This document shows positions 26,889 to 35,508 of a stretch of 64,000 nucleotides of DNA, one piece after another (position 1 is the first letter of the stretch; every line of letters begins with the position of its first letter). This DNA is from Mucilaginibacter_A sp964251965. Its GTDB lineage: Bacteria; Bacteroidota; Bacteroidia; Sphingobacteriales; Sphingobacteriaceae. The notes beneath the pieces are model-generated. The model saw only the letters and a list, made by a program, of their open reading frames with translations, was not told the DNA's origin and searched no databases. Location: the NCBI GenBank assembly GCA_964251965.1, contig CAXULQ010000005.1:1-64000 (forward strand). Direction: 5' to 3'. The position numbers and the translations under genes are program-made.

Positions 26889-27433
26889 AACGGACTTTTA
26901 AAATCAGCGAAAGTTGGCAGAATGGTATCTTTTGGCGAAAGCAAAACGTTTGATAAATCTGTTTGCCAATCTATATTTAAAGTTGAATCGTTCCATAAAA
27001 CACCAATTTCCGAAGCTTTATCATAGTAATTGGTTACTTTATAGGTGAAGATTGTATCATCTTCCAAAGTAACAAAACCATGCAAAAAGCCAGGCGGCAC
27101 CCAAAATTGTTTGTGGTTTTCTCCGCTTAATTCAATAGTAACATATTGGCCAAAAGTTGGAGAGTTTTTACGGATATCGACCGCAACATCTAAAACACGG
27201 CCTTGTAAAACACGTACTAATTTGCCTTGTGCAAAAGGGTCAGCCTGCCCATGCAATCCGCGCAACGCACCTTTTTGCGAAAACGATTGGTTATCCTGCA
27301 CAAAAGAAGCATCGATACCAGCTTCACGGTATTTTTTTTCGCTGTAACTTTCGTAAAAATAACCGCGGTCGTCCGGAAAAATACGCGGTTCTATAATTTT
27401 TAATCCTTCAATTTTGGTGGTGCTGATATTCAT
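26885..27433 (-). CDS. rfbC: dTDP-4-dehydrorhamnose 3,5-epimerase
   Basis: Epimerises dTDP-4-keto-6-deoxyglucose on the way to dTDP-rhamnose. The 182-residue cupin protein has GLKIIEPRIFPDDRGYFYE near residue 10, the catalytic His in LRGLHGQ near 61, and PPGFLHGFVTLEDDTIFTYK near 118-136 with a Tyr that acts as acid. The partner genes rfbA, rfbB and rfbD are not next to it and not in this window. It overlaps the DUF4286 gene by four bases. Confidence 0.94.
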   Translation of the reverse strand: MNISTTKIEGLKIIEPRIFPDDRGYFYESYSEKKYREAGIDASFVQDNQSFSQKGALRGLHGQADPFAQGKLVRVLQGRVLDVAVDIRKNSPTFGQYVTIELSGENHKQFWVPPGFLHGFVTLEDDTIFTYKVTNYYDKASEIGVLWNDSTLNIDWQTDLSNVLLSPKDTILPTFADFKSPF

Positions 27434-27738
27434 TGTTCGTCGATAAGTTTCATGGTTGAATTAAAAGTAACCAACTGATCTGGAAAAGCTAATTGATGTT
27501 CGCTTTCAAGTTGCGTTGCGTACAAACTTTGGTAAGATTGAAGCGAAGAAATCTCGTTGGTGTGAAATTGAATGCAATAAGTAAAACCTTCGTTGGGAGA
27601 ATCTGTAACCTGCAACAATTGATAAGAATGAAAAAAGCCTGTTTCTATAACGTTTTGTATGAGGTTTGGCTTGATCCAGTTTAGCCATTCCTGCACAATA
27701 GAGCTATCAACCAAAACAGTAATATTGTAAATGAACAT
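27430..27738 (-). CDS. DUF4286 family protein
   Basis: A 102-residue ferredoxin-fold-like protein matching DUF4286: MFIYNITVLVDSSIVQEWLNW at the start and a TYCIQFHT segment near residue 54. In Bacteroidota this family often sits near dTDP-sugar genes or recX/tRNA genes; its role is unknown. It is probably the first gene of a two-gene unit with rfbC. Confidence 0.75.
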   Translation of the reverse strand: MFIYNITVLVDSSIVQEWLNWIKPNLIQNVIETGFFHSYQLLQVTDSPNEGFTYCIQFHTNEISSLQSYQSLYATQLESEHQLAFPDQLVTFNSTMKLIDEQ

Positions 27739-27742
27739 GATG

Positions 27743-27750
27743 TAAAACTA
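27743..27750 (-). promoter_or_regulatory. Possible promoter -7 box of the DUF4286-rfbC pair
   Basis: On the minus strand TAGTTTTA, one mismatch to TAnnTTTG, ends four bases before the start codon. Confidence 0.35.
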
Positions 27751-27759
27751 TGATTTTTA

Positions 27760-29562
27760 TCAGGAACTGGGCAAAGCATCGCCCCGTAGTATCCTGAATT
27801 TTTTACGCGCTTCGTTAATCCACAAACTGGAAGGATAATCAGTAATAATTTTTTGGTACAATGCCTGCGCTTTAGGTTTATTGTTCAGCTGGTTTTCATA
27901 CAAACCCGCCATCATAAAAACAGCATCATCTGCCCAAAGTTCTGTCGGATGTTCGTCTACAATTTTTTGTAAAGGCAAAATCGCAGCAGCATACTGTTTT
28001 TGCTGGATAAAAATCCGGGCCTTTGCCATTAAAATATCATCAGTTAAAGTGTTTTTGGGATAAACACGGCTTATACTGTCCAGTGTAATTACCGCACGTT
28101 CAGGTTGTTCTTTGTAGATTAAAAAATCAGCACGTGCATACATTCTAAGTGCATTACCCGTAGTATCGAAAGTTGTATTGTCTGTAATTAAAAGAGAAAG
28201 GTTGAGCGCATCATTGGCAATCAGTTGTGAAGTTGCTGCTTTTAGCACATCTAATTGTGCTTTGGCATATTTAAAATCGCCGGTAAAATAAGCCAAATGG
28301 GCATTACGAAATTTAGCTTCCTGTGCAATATTGGTATTTGGAAAAGCATATTCAACCTGGCTGTACAATAAAGTAGCTTCCCAAGGTTGGTTGTTTAGCA
28401 GGTAAACATCGCCTAAATCCATTTTACAATCTGCCAGTAAAGTGGACCGCAAATCCGGAATTTTAACCGTTTGCTCTAATATTTTTTGTGCTTCGGCAGT
28501 TTTGTGCAACTTAAACGCCTGTAACCTTGCCAATTTTTGCATGGCAAAAGCAGTACTGTTGTTGCGGCCAAATTCGGCCAATAAATCCAAATAATCTTTT
28601 TCAAGGTTCACCAAATCCTGCTGCTGATATTTGCCAGAAGTAACTTTTAGGTTTTTAGAGTTTAACAGTTCAATCCGGGACGGAATATAATATTCCTGCT
28701 CTTTCCCTTTTGCAATTACAAACTCGTAACCACGGATGGCTGCATCGTATGCTTCATTGCCAATTAACGTTTGGCATAATTGGAAAACCTGTTCACCGTT
28801 ATCTTTCTGCCTTTTAGAAAGTGCAATGACCTGGTTTAAAGCCAGCTCATAATCTTTTTGCTGTAAGTATTGCCACGTTAGTAATTGGGTAAATACGATG
28901 GATTGAGGGTTTTTCTGGATTTTATCCAGCAGCAAACCTTTAAAAGTATCATAATCTGACGGCCCTTCAAACTGGCTGGCAATATTGTTCTGGGCTTGAT
29001 AAAGGTAATCAGGATTAACGGTAAGCATGTTAAGATACTCGGCTGCCATCATCATTTTTTCCCGGCGAAAACGGTACATGCTGATTAAAGGCATGGAGAA
29101 TAACTGGTCGTTATGTAAAATTGCGCGCCCTTGCAAAAAAACCTTAATGCTGTAATCTGTATTGCCAGCTTGATAAAACTGGTTTGCGATCATGCTGATC
29201 TTGGTTTCATCGGCTGGCAGGTTTTTTAATATTTCTTTATAAACGGCTTCTGCTTTTGGTAAATCGCCTTTTTCCGTATAAATGCTGCCGAGTGAAATGC
29301 TGTAGTCCAAGTTTCCGGGATATTTTTTCAGCATTTTCTTAGTAAGAATTTCGGCTTCATCCAATTTTTTTAAACTGATCAAACTGTAACAATAGGCTTT
29401 AAAATAAGTCTCGTTGTCTTGTTTAAACAGCTTCTGGTAAATCTGGCTGGCCTTATCTTTTTCGCCCGAAGCCGTATATTGACGCGCCAGCATCAAATCA
29501 TCTGACTGCGCGGTTGCGGTTAAAAAACAACTTAAAAATATAAGGGATAAAAACAGTTTCAT
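27760..29562 (-). CDS. Exported TPR-repeat protein
   Basis: A 600-residue protein with a signal peptide (MKLFLSLIFLSCFLTATAQ) and at least ten tetratricopeptide-like helix pairs, for example EAEILTKKMLKKYPGNLDYS near 65, EATLLYSQVEYAFPNTNIAQEA near 395 and a final block ALYQKIITDYPSSLWINEARK near 565. TPR proteins act as scaffolds; the resemblance of the last block to YbgF/BamD-like repeats suggests envelope work. I start it at 29562, since the longer frame overlaps the divergent gene and hides the signal. A TATTTTTG box lies six bases before this ATG on the minus strand. Confidence 0.75.
   Translation of the reverse strand: MKLFLSLIFLSCFLTATAQSDDLMLARQYTASGEKDKASQIYQKLFKQDNETYFKAYCYSLISLKKLDEAEILTKKMLKKYPGNLDYSISLGSIYTEKGDLPKAEAVYKEILKNLPADETKISMIANQFYQAGNTDYSIKVFLQGRAILHNDQLFSMPLISMYRFRREKMMMAAEYLNMLTVNPDYLYQAQNNIASQFEGPSDYDTFKGLLLDKIQKNPQSIVFTQLLTWQYLQQKDYELALNQVIALSKRQKDNGEQVFQLCQTLIGNEAYDAAIRGYEFVIAKGKEQEYYIPSRIELLNSKNLKVTSGKYQQQDLVNLEKDYLDLLAEFGRNNSTAFAMQKLARLQAFKLHKTAEAQKILEQTVKIPDLRSTLLADCKMDLGDVYLLNNQPWEATLLYSQVEYAFPNTNIAQEAKFRNAHLAYFTGDFKYAKAQLDVLKAATSQLIANDALNLSLLITDNTTFDTTGNALRMYARADFLIYKEQPERAVITLDSISRVYPKNTLTDDILMAKARIFIQQKQYAAAILPLQKIVDEHPTELWADDAVFMMAGLYENQLNNKPKAQALYQKIITDYPSSLWINEARKKFRILRGDALPSS
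29545..29559 (+). repeat. Dispersed motif B variant next to a start codon
   Basis: GATAAAAACAGTTTC ends just at the start codon of the TPR gene (read on the other strand). Confidence 0.35.
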
Positions 29563-29720
29563 GCAGATCAAAAATAGCTTAATTACTTGTTTAAAAGAAG
29601 TTAAATCTATAGTAGGCATTGGTAACAAGGGGTAAAATTGTAGTGACAGACCGTTTAAATCCTGACTTAATTTCTAATTTAACCGTATCAATTCTGATTG
29701 ATGCTGTATTAAAAATACTG

Positions 29721-31613
29721 ATGAGAAGGCCTTGTTTTTTAACTGTTTTGTGTGTTATTGCGGTAGTTTTTAATTCCTGTTTAAACAACGGTGTTAGGAA
29801 AATACCAGTCATTAGTTTTTTTAAAACGCCCGAAAAAAGTACTTTTCACATTTCACCAAACGGCCAGTATATTTCATATTTAAAATTATATAACGATAAG
29901 CTTAATATTTTTGTTCAGTCTATTGCTGATGGTAAAGAAACCAGGGTTACCTCTTTTGCCGATTATCCTGTAAGGGATTATTTCTGGAGTTTAAATAACG
30001 AACTTATTTTTAACAAAGATTTGATTGATATTAAGCAATATCAGCTTTTCGCGATCAATATGCAGGACCGGAAAATGAAAAAGCTGCTTTCTTTGGAAAA
30101 AGTAAGGTTTAAATTGATCAGCAGGAACCACAACAATAAAGACTGGATTAATATTGCGATGAACAAACGTGATTCGGCCACTTTTGATGTTTACAAACTT
30201 AATACACAAACCGGAGATTTACGCTTATATATCAAAAACCCGGGAAACATAACCGATTGGTATCCGGCTTCTGAAGGCAGCATCCGTTTGGCCAAAGCAT
30301 CCGACGGCGTAAATGAAACAATTTTATTTCGGCAGGACGATAAGCATCCTTTTAAACCAATCATCAGCAATAATTTTAGAAATTCTGTAACGCCAATTGC
30401 TTTTACACAAAGTGCCGGCTATCATTTTTACGCTTTGTCTAATTTGAACCGCGACAAAACAGCTTTAGTAGAAATTGATGCAGAAACCGGAAAGGAGGTG
30501 AAGCTTATTTTCGACCGTAAAACGGCAGATATCGGAGAAGTAAGTTACTCCAGGAACAAGCACCGGCTGGATATGGTTAACTGGGAAGAAGCTAAGCCAC
30601 AGCGGTCTTTTTTAAACCAGGATATGCAGTTGATTTATCAAAACCTGTCAAAAGTTTTGCCTGACCAGGAAATCAAAATCGTTGACCGCGATACTTCTGA
30701 GAATAAATTGCTCATCAGTACTTACACGGATCGCAGCCCTGGTTCAGTATATCTTTATCAGGCAGATACTAAAAAACTAACCAAGCTAACTGATTTTAAC
30801 CCGGATATTAAAGCAGAAGAAATGTGTGCCATGAAGCCAGTTACTTACAAAACTTCTGACGGGTTATTGATCAGCGCTTACCTAACTTTGCCGCAAACAA
30901 AAAAGCAAACAGATTTGCCGGTTATTATGATGCCGCATGGCGGTCCCTGGAGCCGAAACAGTTGGGGCTATAATGCAGAAGTGCAGTTTTTAGCAAATCG
31001 TGGCTACGCAGTTTTTCAAGTAAATTACCGTGGATCGACAGGTTATGGCAAAGCATTTAAAAGTGCTGGTTTTAAAGAAGTCGGCGGTAAAATGCAGCAA
31101 GATATTACGGATGGTGTTAAATGGCTTATCGCTAATAAAATTGCCAATCCTAAACAAATTGCCATTTATGGCGGTGGGTTTGGCGGGTTTTCTGCTTTGC
31201 ACGGCGTTTCGTTTAATCCGGGTTTGTACCAATGTGCTGTGGTACAATATGGACTAATCAACTTTTTTACCTTTATAAAAGATGTACCGCCGTTTTTAAA
31301 ACCTTATTTAAGCATGACGTACGAAATGGTTGGCAACCCCGAAAAAGATGCCGACATGTTACGTGCTATTTCTCCGGTTTTTCATACGGATAAAATTAAA
31401 GTTCCTTTGCTGATTTTTCAGGGCGCTAAAGATCCGAGGGCAAACATCAGCGAACTGAACCAGTTTGTACGCGATTTGCGCAGCCGTGATGTAACCGTGA
31501 AATACGTTTTGAAAGAAAATGAACGTATGTTTTTTAAAAATGAGCATAACCGGTTAGAAATGTATTCGGAAATAGAAAACTTTTTGGAAACCAATTTAAA
31601 AAACAAGAAATAG
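29721..31613 (+). CDS. S9 prolyl-oligopeptidase-like lipoprotein lacking catalytic Ser and His
   Basis: A 630-residue lipoprotein (lipobox FNSC, Cys about residue 20) with an N-terminal propeller-like part and a C-terminal alpha/beta hydrolase domain from about residue 385 (PVIMMPHGGPWSRNSWGYN). In active S9 enzymes the nucleophile motif is GGSYGGY; here it is YGGGFGGFSAL near residue 475, with Gly in place of Ser. The usual GHGF with the catalytic His reads ERMFF. The Asp region KDPRANISE is kept. I infer a non-catalytic homologue, perhaps a binder of peptides. It is divergent from the TPR gene and precedes a two-component system. Confidence 0.85.
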   Translation: MRRPCFLTVLCVIAVVFNSCLNNGVRKIPVISFFKTPEKSTFHISPNGQYISYLKLYNDKLNIFVQSIADGKETRVTSFADYPVRDYFWSLNNELIFNKDLIDIKQYQLFAINMQDRKMKKLLSLEKVRFKLISRNHNNKDWINIAMNKRDSATFDVYKLNTQTGDLRLYIKNPGNITDWYPASEGSIRLAKASDGVNETILFRQDDKHPFKPIISNNFRNSVTPIAFTQSAGYHFYALSNLNRDKTALVEIDAETGKEVKLIFDRKTADIGEVSYSRNKHRLDMVNWEEAKPQRSFLNQDMQLIYQNLSKVLPDQEIKIVDRDTSENKLLISTYTDRSPGSVYLYQADTKKLTKLTDFNPDIKAEEMCAMKPVTYKTSDGLLISAYLTLPQTKKQTDLPVIMMPHGGPWSRNSWGYNAEVQFLANRGYAVFQVNYRGSTGYGKAFKSAGFKEVGGKMQQDITDGVKWLIANKIANPKQIAIYGGGFGGFSALHGVSFNPGLYQCAVVQYGLINFFTFIKDVPPFLKPYLSMTYEMVGNPEKDADMLRAISPVFHTDKIKVPLLIFQGAKDPRANISELNQFVRDLRSRDVTVKYVLKENERMFFKNEHNRLEMYSEIENFLETNLKNKK

Positions 31614-31638
31614 GAATTGGCTGAACAATTTTAACCTG

Positions 31639-33306
31639 ATGAAAGATAAAAGAGCTTACCGGAAAAACTTTTTACTGGTAACAGCTTTCGTTATCCTCAT
31701 TTCTACTTTTGTAGTTGTCATACTTTTTTTATCGTATAAATTAACCCGTCGATATATAGAGAACGAGTTTCAGTCGAGAAAAGTAGATGTGCTCGAACAA
31801 ACAATTAAACCTTACAATGATTTTTTTCAGAATAAAATTGCTGAAATCACTAATTACGGAGGGTTGTTAAATATAAACTCTGCTGCAGTTTATACAGATT
31901 CTGTTTTTAAAAATTATCCTTTTGTTAAAAAAGTAACTTTTTATAAGTTAGAGGTTAGCAACAACCGAAAGCACTTTACTTTACAGACCAACCATCTAAG
32001 TATTTTTATAAAATCAATTTATAACTTTTCGCTTAATAAAAATAGCCAAACAGGTTTAAACATCAAGCGGTTAAACAAAAATAAAATTAACAATGCCGAT
32101 TTTAACCAAATGGCTTTGCAATTATCAGATTATATAGAAAACGTGGATACTGCTAAAATCAGTAGTCCTAATATTGATCTCCGAAAGATATTTTACAATA
32201 TTCAACCCAGTAAAATCAGTTATTTAAACATTCCTACACGGCAAGAATTAAAAACATACAAAGAACTGTTAAAGAGTTCAAAAACAATATCGCCTACATA
32301 CCAGCAGAATATGCTGACTTTTTACCTTGATCCGCTTGCTTTAAAAATTAAAAATACCAATCCGGGTTTATATCAGTCCATCACGATCCGGCCAATAGTT
32401 TATGATCCTTTAGATAATGAACAGGAAAATGTAACCACCACGCAAATCGCTTTTCCGGGTGCTTTTTCTGATTATAAGCTGTATTGCAGAACCAATAAAA
32501 GTTTCCTGACACATGAAGTTGTTAAAAGCTTTTTACCAATTGCTTTTGGGGTGATGATGGTTTACTTTTTTCTGCTGGTTATTGCGCTGCTCATTTACCG
32601 AAACCTCAACGTTAACCTTAAATTGTTTAGGTTGCAATATGATTTTATTAACAACTTTACCCACGAATTTAAAACGCCGGTGAGTGTGATAAAAATTGCA
32701 GGTTCCAATTTGCAGAGTAAAAATGACCTGAGCGAAAGGCAGCGCATACATTACGGTAAGATTTTGAATGAAGAAGCCGACAAGCTAAACGAGCTGATGA
32801 ACAAGCTTTTGTCTTTTACACAATTAGAAAATAAAGCCATTCAAATTAAGAGCGAGCAGATTAACTTAGATCAGTTTACCAAAAGCCAGATCGAATCTTT
32901 CAGAATAAAATATCCTTCTTTCAATATCAGTTATACGATTGAAAACATTGATACTTTTTTTACCGATCCTGTTTTGTTGGGCAGCCTTTACCAAAACCTG
33001 ATGGAGAATGCCTACAAGTATTCGCCGCCCGACAGAAAAGAATTGACAATAAAAATTGAAAGACTTAAAAAAGAAGTTATCTTTAAATTTAAAGACCAAG
33101 GTATCGGTATACACCAAGCCGAATTGAACAATATTTTTAAGAAATTTTACCGGATCCAAAACCAATATAACCAAACCGGAAGCGTAGGATTAGGGCTTGC
33201 TTTTTGCAAAGAACTGGTTAATTTTATGCACGGAGAAATTACTGTTAAAAGCAGTACGGGCAAAGGTTCCGAATTTGTGGTCACACTTCCTTACGAACAT
33301 CAATAA
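31639..33306 (+). CDS. Membrane sensor histidine kinase
   Basis: A 555-residue kinase. One helix near residues 12-33, a long periplasmic sensor (about 34-295), and a second helix near 300-320 precede the HisKA domain with the phosphorylated His in NNFTHEFKTPVSVIK (about residue 341). The ATP-binding domain has the N box LMENAYKYSPPD near 455, G1 KDQGIGIH near 488 and GLGLAFCKELV near 515. The periplasmic part resembles no family I know. The stop overlaps the response regulator start (TAATG), so both are made together. Confidence 0.93.
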   Translation: MKDKRAYRKNFLLVTAFVILISTFVVVILFLSYKLTRRYIENEFQSRKVDVLEQTIKPYNDFFQNKIAEITNYGGLLNINSAAVYTDSVFKNYPFVKKVTFYKLEVSNNRKHFTLQTNHLSIFIKSIYNFSLNKNSQTGLNIKRLNKNKINNADFNQMALQLSDYIENVDTAKISSPNIDLRKIFYNIQPSKISYLNIPTRQELKTYKELLKSSKTISPTYQQNMLTFYLDPLALKIKNTNPGLYQSITIRPIVYDPLDNEQENVTTTQIAFPGAFSDYKLYCRTNKSFLTHEVVKSFLPIAFGVMMVYFFLLVIALLIYRNLNVNLKLFRLQYDFINNFTHEFKTPVSVIKIAGSNLQSKNDLSERQRIHYGKILNEEADKLNELMNKLLSFTQLENKAIQIKSEQINLDQFTKSQIESFRIKYPSFNISYTIENIDTFFTDPVLLGSLYQNLMENAYKYSPPDRKELTIKIERLKKEVIFKFKDQGIGIHQAELNNIFKKFYRIQNQYNQTGSVGLGLAFCKELVNFMHGEITVKSSTGKGSEFVVTLPYEHQ

Positions 33307-33995
33307 TGAATAAAGAAATTAAAATTGCACTGGTTGAAGATGATGAAAATTTACGTTTCCTGGTTGCAGAACGTTTAGAAGCAGAAGGTTATACCGTTTT
33401 GGAAGCAGCAGACGGCGTAGCAGCAGAGAAATTAATTTTGGAAGAGCAACCGGACATTGTTTTGCTGGATTGGATGCTGCCAGGTAAACAAGGTGCAGAT
33501 GTTTGTCAGGAGATCCGAAATAAAGGCTACGACCAAGTAGTAATTATGATGACCGCCAAAGCTCAGGATGTAGATAAAATTGAAGCTTACAATGTTGGCG
33601 TTTCCGATTATGTAACCAAGCCATTTAACATGGACGTACTGGCTGCTTTAATCGAAAATAAAGTAAAATACAAGCTCAGCAACGATAAAAGTGAAACCTA
33701 TAAGTTTGCCAATATGGAACATCAGCCAAATACACATACGCTGATTAAAAATGGCAAAAAGGTAGAATTGACCATTTTGGAAAACCGAATATTGCTTTAT
33801 TTCCTCAAAAACCGCAACAAAGTGATCCACCGGGAAGAATTGATGATGGAAGTTTGGGGCTACAACGCTGATGTAAACACCCGTACTTTGGATATGCACA
33901 TTGTTCGCCTCCGTAAAAAAATTGAAGAAAACCCGGATTCGCCGCAGTTTTTACAAACGGTTAGAGGGATTGGTTATAAGTTTGTGTTAGAGTAA
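33306..33995 (+). CDS. OmpR-family response regulator
   Basis: A 229-residue regulator. The receiver domain has the acidic pocket EDDEN (11-15), the phospho-acceptor Asp in VLLDWMLPG (about 55), Thr in MTAKA and Lys in TKPF near 105. A winged-helix Trans_reg_C domain follows (about 130-229; LLYFLKNRNKVIHREELM, VRGIGYKF). It is the partner of the upstream kinase. Its targets cannot be read from the sequence; the S9-like gene upstream is on the same strand. Confidence 0.94.
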   Translation: MNKEIKIALVEDDENLRFLVAERLEAEGYTVLEAADGVAAEKLILEEQPDIVLLDWMLPGKQGADVCQEIRNKGYDQVVIMMTAKAQDVDKIEAYNVGVSDYVTKPFNMDVLAALIENKVKYKLSNDKSETYKFANMEHQPNTHTLIKNGKKVELTILENRILLYFLKNRNKVIHREELMMEVWGYNADVNTRTLDMHIVRLRKKIEENPDSPQFLQTVRGIGYKFVLE

Positions 33996-34312
33996 TTCTC
34001 TTTATAATTCTGTTTTGTATAAAATATTTGTCCTATACGATTGATATGATCTTCCAAATCAGGAGAGTTTAACTTGTTAAAGATTGATATGTCAAATAAA
34101 TAAGGAGTATTCAGGTCATCAATATCCCAACATATTTTAGATCGAATTTGATCAGTTAGTTTTTCGCCTTTTAAAGTTATGTCGATGTCTGATCCGTTGC
34201 GGTAATTTCCTTTCGCCCGTGAACCATAGATAATTACTTCTTCTACCTCCGGATATTTTATAAATACAGAATTGATTTTTGCTATCGTTTCTGGTTTTAA
34301 TCCAAATTTCAT
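33974..34312 (-). CDS. MNT-domain nucleotidyltransferase (antitoxin of a HEPN/MNT pair)
   Basis: A 112-residue protein with the minimal nucleotidyltransferase motif GSRAKGNYRNGSDIDITL near residue 30, including the two catalytic Asp. Such proteins (HI0073, MntA) can attach AMP groups to their HEPN partner. It overlaps the 3' end of the response regulator gene on the opposite strand by 22 bases, so it was probably placed here later. Its partner lies 28 bases upstream on the same strand. Confidence 0.88.
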   Translation of the reverse strand: MKFGLKPETIAKINSVFIKYPEVEEVIIYGSRAKGNYRNGSDIDITLKGEKLTDQIRSKICWDIDDLNTPYLFDISIFNKLNSPDLEDHINRIGQIFYTKQNYKENYSNTNL

Positions 34313-34340
34313 AGTAAAGACTTCATTTTATTATAAAATT

Positions 34341-34721
34341 CTACAATTCTACAATTTCAAAGTAGTAATCGTTCACAATCTTAGATGCTATTTTATCTGC
34401 AGTTTCTTCATTGTAAGTATGTACGCTTTCGTTTCTACTTTCAATCATTTCCATCCAAACTTCCCCATTATCTATTAAACCCTTGTTAAATGCTTGTTTT
34501 GTTGCGCTTTTTAAACCAAAAATATCTTTTATTCCATCTTCTCTTAAAAAATCCTTCATCACGTTCCAGGCTAACTCATGGTTGTATTCAAAGCATTTTA
34601 CCAAACCTTGCTCTTCAAATTTGTTTAAGTCTCCTTTTTCAATAAACTCATTAAGCTGGGCTAACGCTTTTTCGAAATTAGCAAACCGTTGTTGCCAGCG
34701 TATTTCTTTTGGTTTTTCCAT
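34341..34721 (-). CDS. HEPN-like nucleotidyltransferase substrate-binding protein (HI0074 family)
   Basis: A 126-residue helical protein of the HI0074 family. It carries the HEPN signature RNESVH (R-N-x3-H) near residue 97, the RNase motif of HEPN toxins, and conserved FEYNHELAWNVMKDFL near 43. Together with the MNT protein it forms a candidate toxin-antitoxin module in which the MNT protein modifies and silences the HEPN protein. The order HEPN then MNT is the usual one. Confidence 0.88.
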   Translation of the reverse strand: MEKPKEIRWQQRFANFEKALAQLNEFIEKGDLNKFEEQGLVKCFEYNHELAWNVMKDFLREDGIKDIFGLKSATKQAFNKGLIDNGEVWMEMIESRNESVHTYNEETADKIASKIVNDYYFEIVEL

Positions 34722-34800
34722 TTTTAAGCAGTTTTATTAGACTTAATAAATTCAATTGCCGAAGATAATCATCGCAATATACTGTAGCCTATTAATTATT

Positions 34801-34808
34801 TAACTTAG
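34801..34808 (+). promoter_or_regulatory. Possible promoter -7 box before the glycan cluster
   Basis: TAACTTAG, one mismatch to TAnnTTTG, ends four bases before the ATG at 34813. Confidence 0.35.
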
Positions 34809-34812
34809 CCGC

Positions 34813-35496
34813 ATGAAAAAAAACAGCCGGTTAAGCCCTTCCATCTTTTCTGCACGTTACGTCCACCTCACCAAATTGAGGAACGAAACGCTGAAAGAAA
34901 TGGAAGCTTTGACCGCTACTGATAAAAATAAATTGCTGGTTGATTTTGGTTGCGGTGATATGCCGTACCGTTCGGTCATCGAGCCAATGGTTGGAAAATA
35001 TCTCGGGGTGGATTTAGAAATGAACCCGCAAGCCGAACATCATATCGGTTTCGACAGCAAAACTACGCTGCCGGAAAATTATGCCAACATCATCCTATCC
35101 AACCAGGTTTTAGAACATGTGGATTCGCCCGAAGGTTATTTGCAGGAAGCATTTCGCATCCTCAAACCCGGCGGAACGCTTATTTTAACTACGCACGGTT
35201 ACTGGTTTTATCATCCCACACCAAACGATTACTGGCGCTGGACGAGTGCCGGTTTACGCAAAACCGTAGAAAAAGAAGGGTTTACAATCACTTCTTTTTT
35301 TGGAATTATGGGTTTGGCTGCCAGTGGTTTACAATTATTGCAGGATGCCATCGGCGTAAAACTTCCTAAATTTTTATTACCGCCTTTTGCGATAATTATG
35401 CAAACCTGGATCCGTTTGTTTGATAAAATCCACACGCAGGAACAACGCAACCGGGATGCTTCATTATATATCGTGATCGCGAAAAAACCGCTGTAA
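34813..35496 (+). CDS. SAM-dependent methyltransferase of the glycan cluster
   Basis: A 227-residue class I methyltransferase. Motif I is LLVDFGCGDMPYRSV near residue 45, followed by LGVDLEMNP, NIILSNQVLEHVDSP near 97 and ILKPGGTLILTTHGYWFYHP near 118. It opens a run of same-strand glycan genes and is followed after 12 bases by a glycosyltransferase. It may modify a sugar or lipid carrier of the surface glycan. Its stop codon lies inside a dispersed motif A copy. Confidence 0.83.
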   Translation: MKKNSRLSPSIFSARYVHLTKLRNETLKEMEALTATDKNKLLVDFGCGDMPYRSVIEPMVGKYLGVDLEMNPQAEHHIGFDSKTTLPENYANIILSNQVLEHVDSPEGYLQEAFRILKPGGTLILTTHGYWFYHPTPNDYWRWTSAGLRKTVEKEGFTITSFFGIMGLAASGLQLLQDAIGVKLPKFLLPPFAIIMQTWIRLFDKIHTQEQRNRDASLYIVIAKKPL

Positions 35497-35506
35497 AAGA
35501 AGCATC
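35493..35506 (+). repeat. Dispersed motif A, full copy containing a stop codon
   Basis: GTAAAAGAAGCATC, where the TAA is the stop codon of the preceding methyltransferase gene. Confidence 0.6.
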
Positions 35507-35508
35507 GA

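Noticed and set aside
30990..31606. Long antisense frames in the S9-like gene and similar frames elsewhere
   Set aside because: They are shadows of well-supported genes and show no family features.
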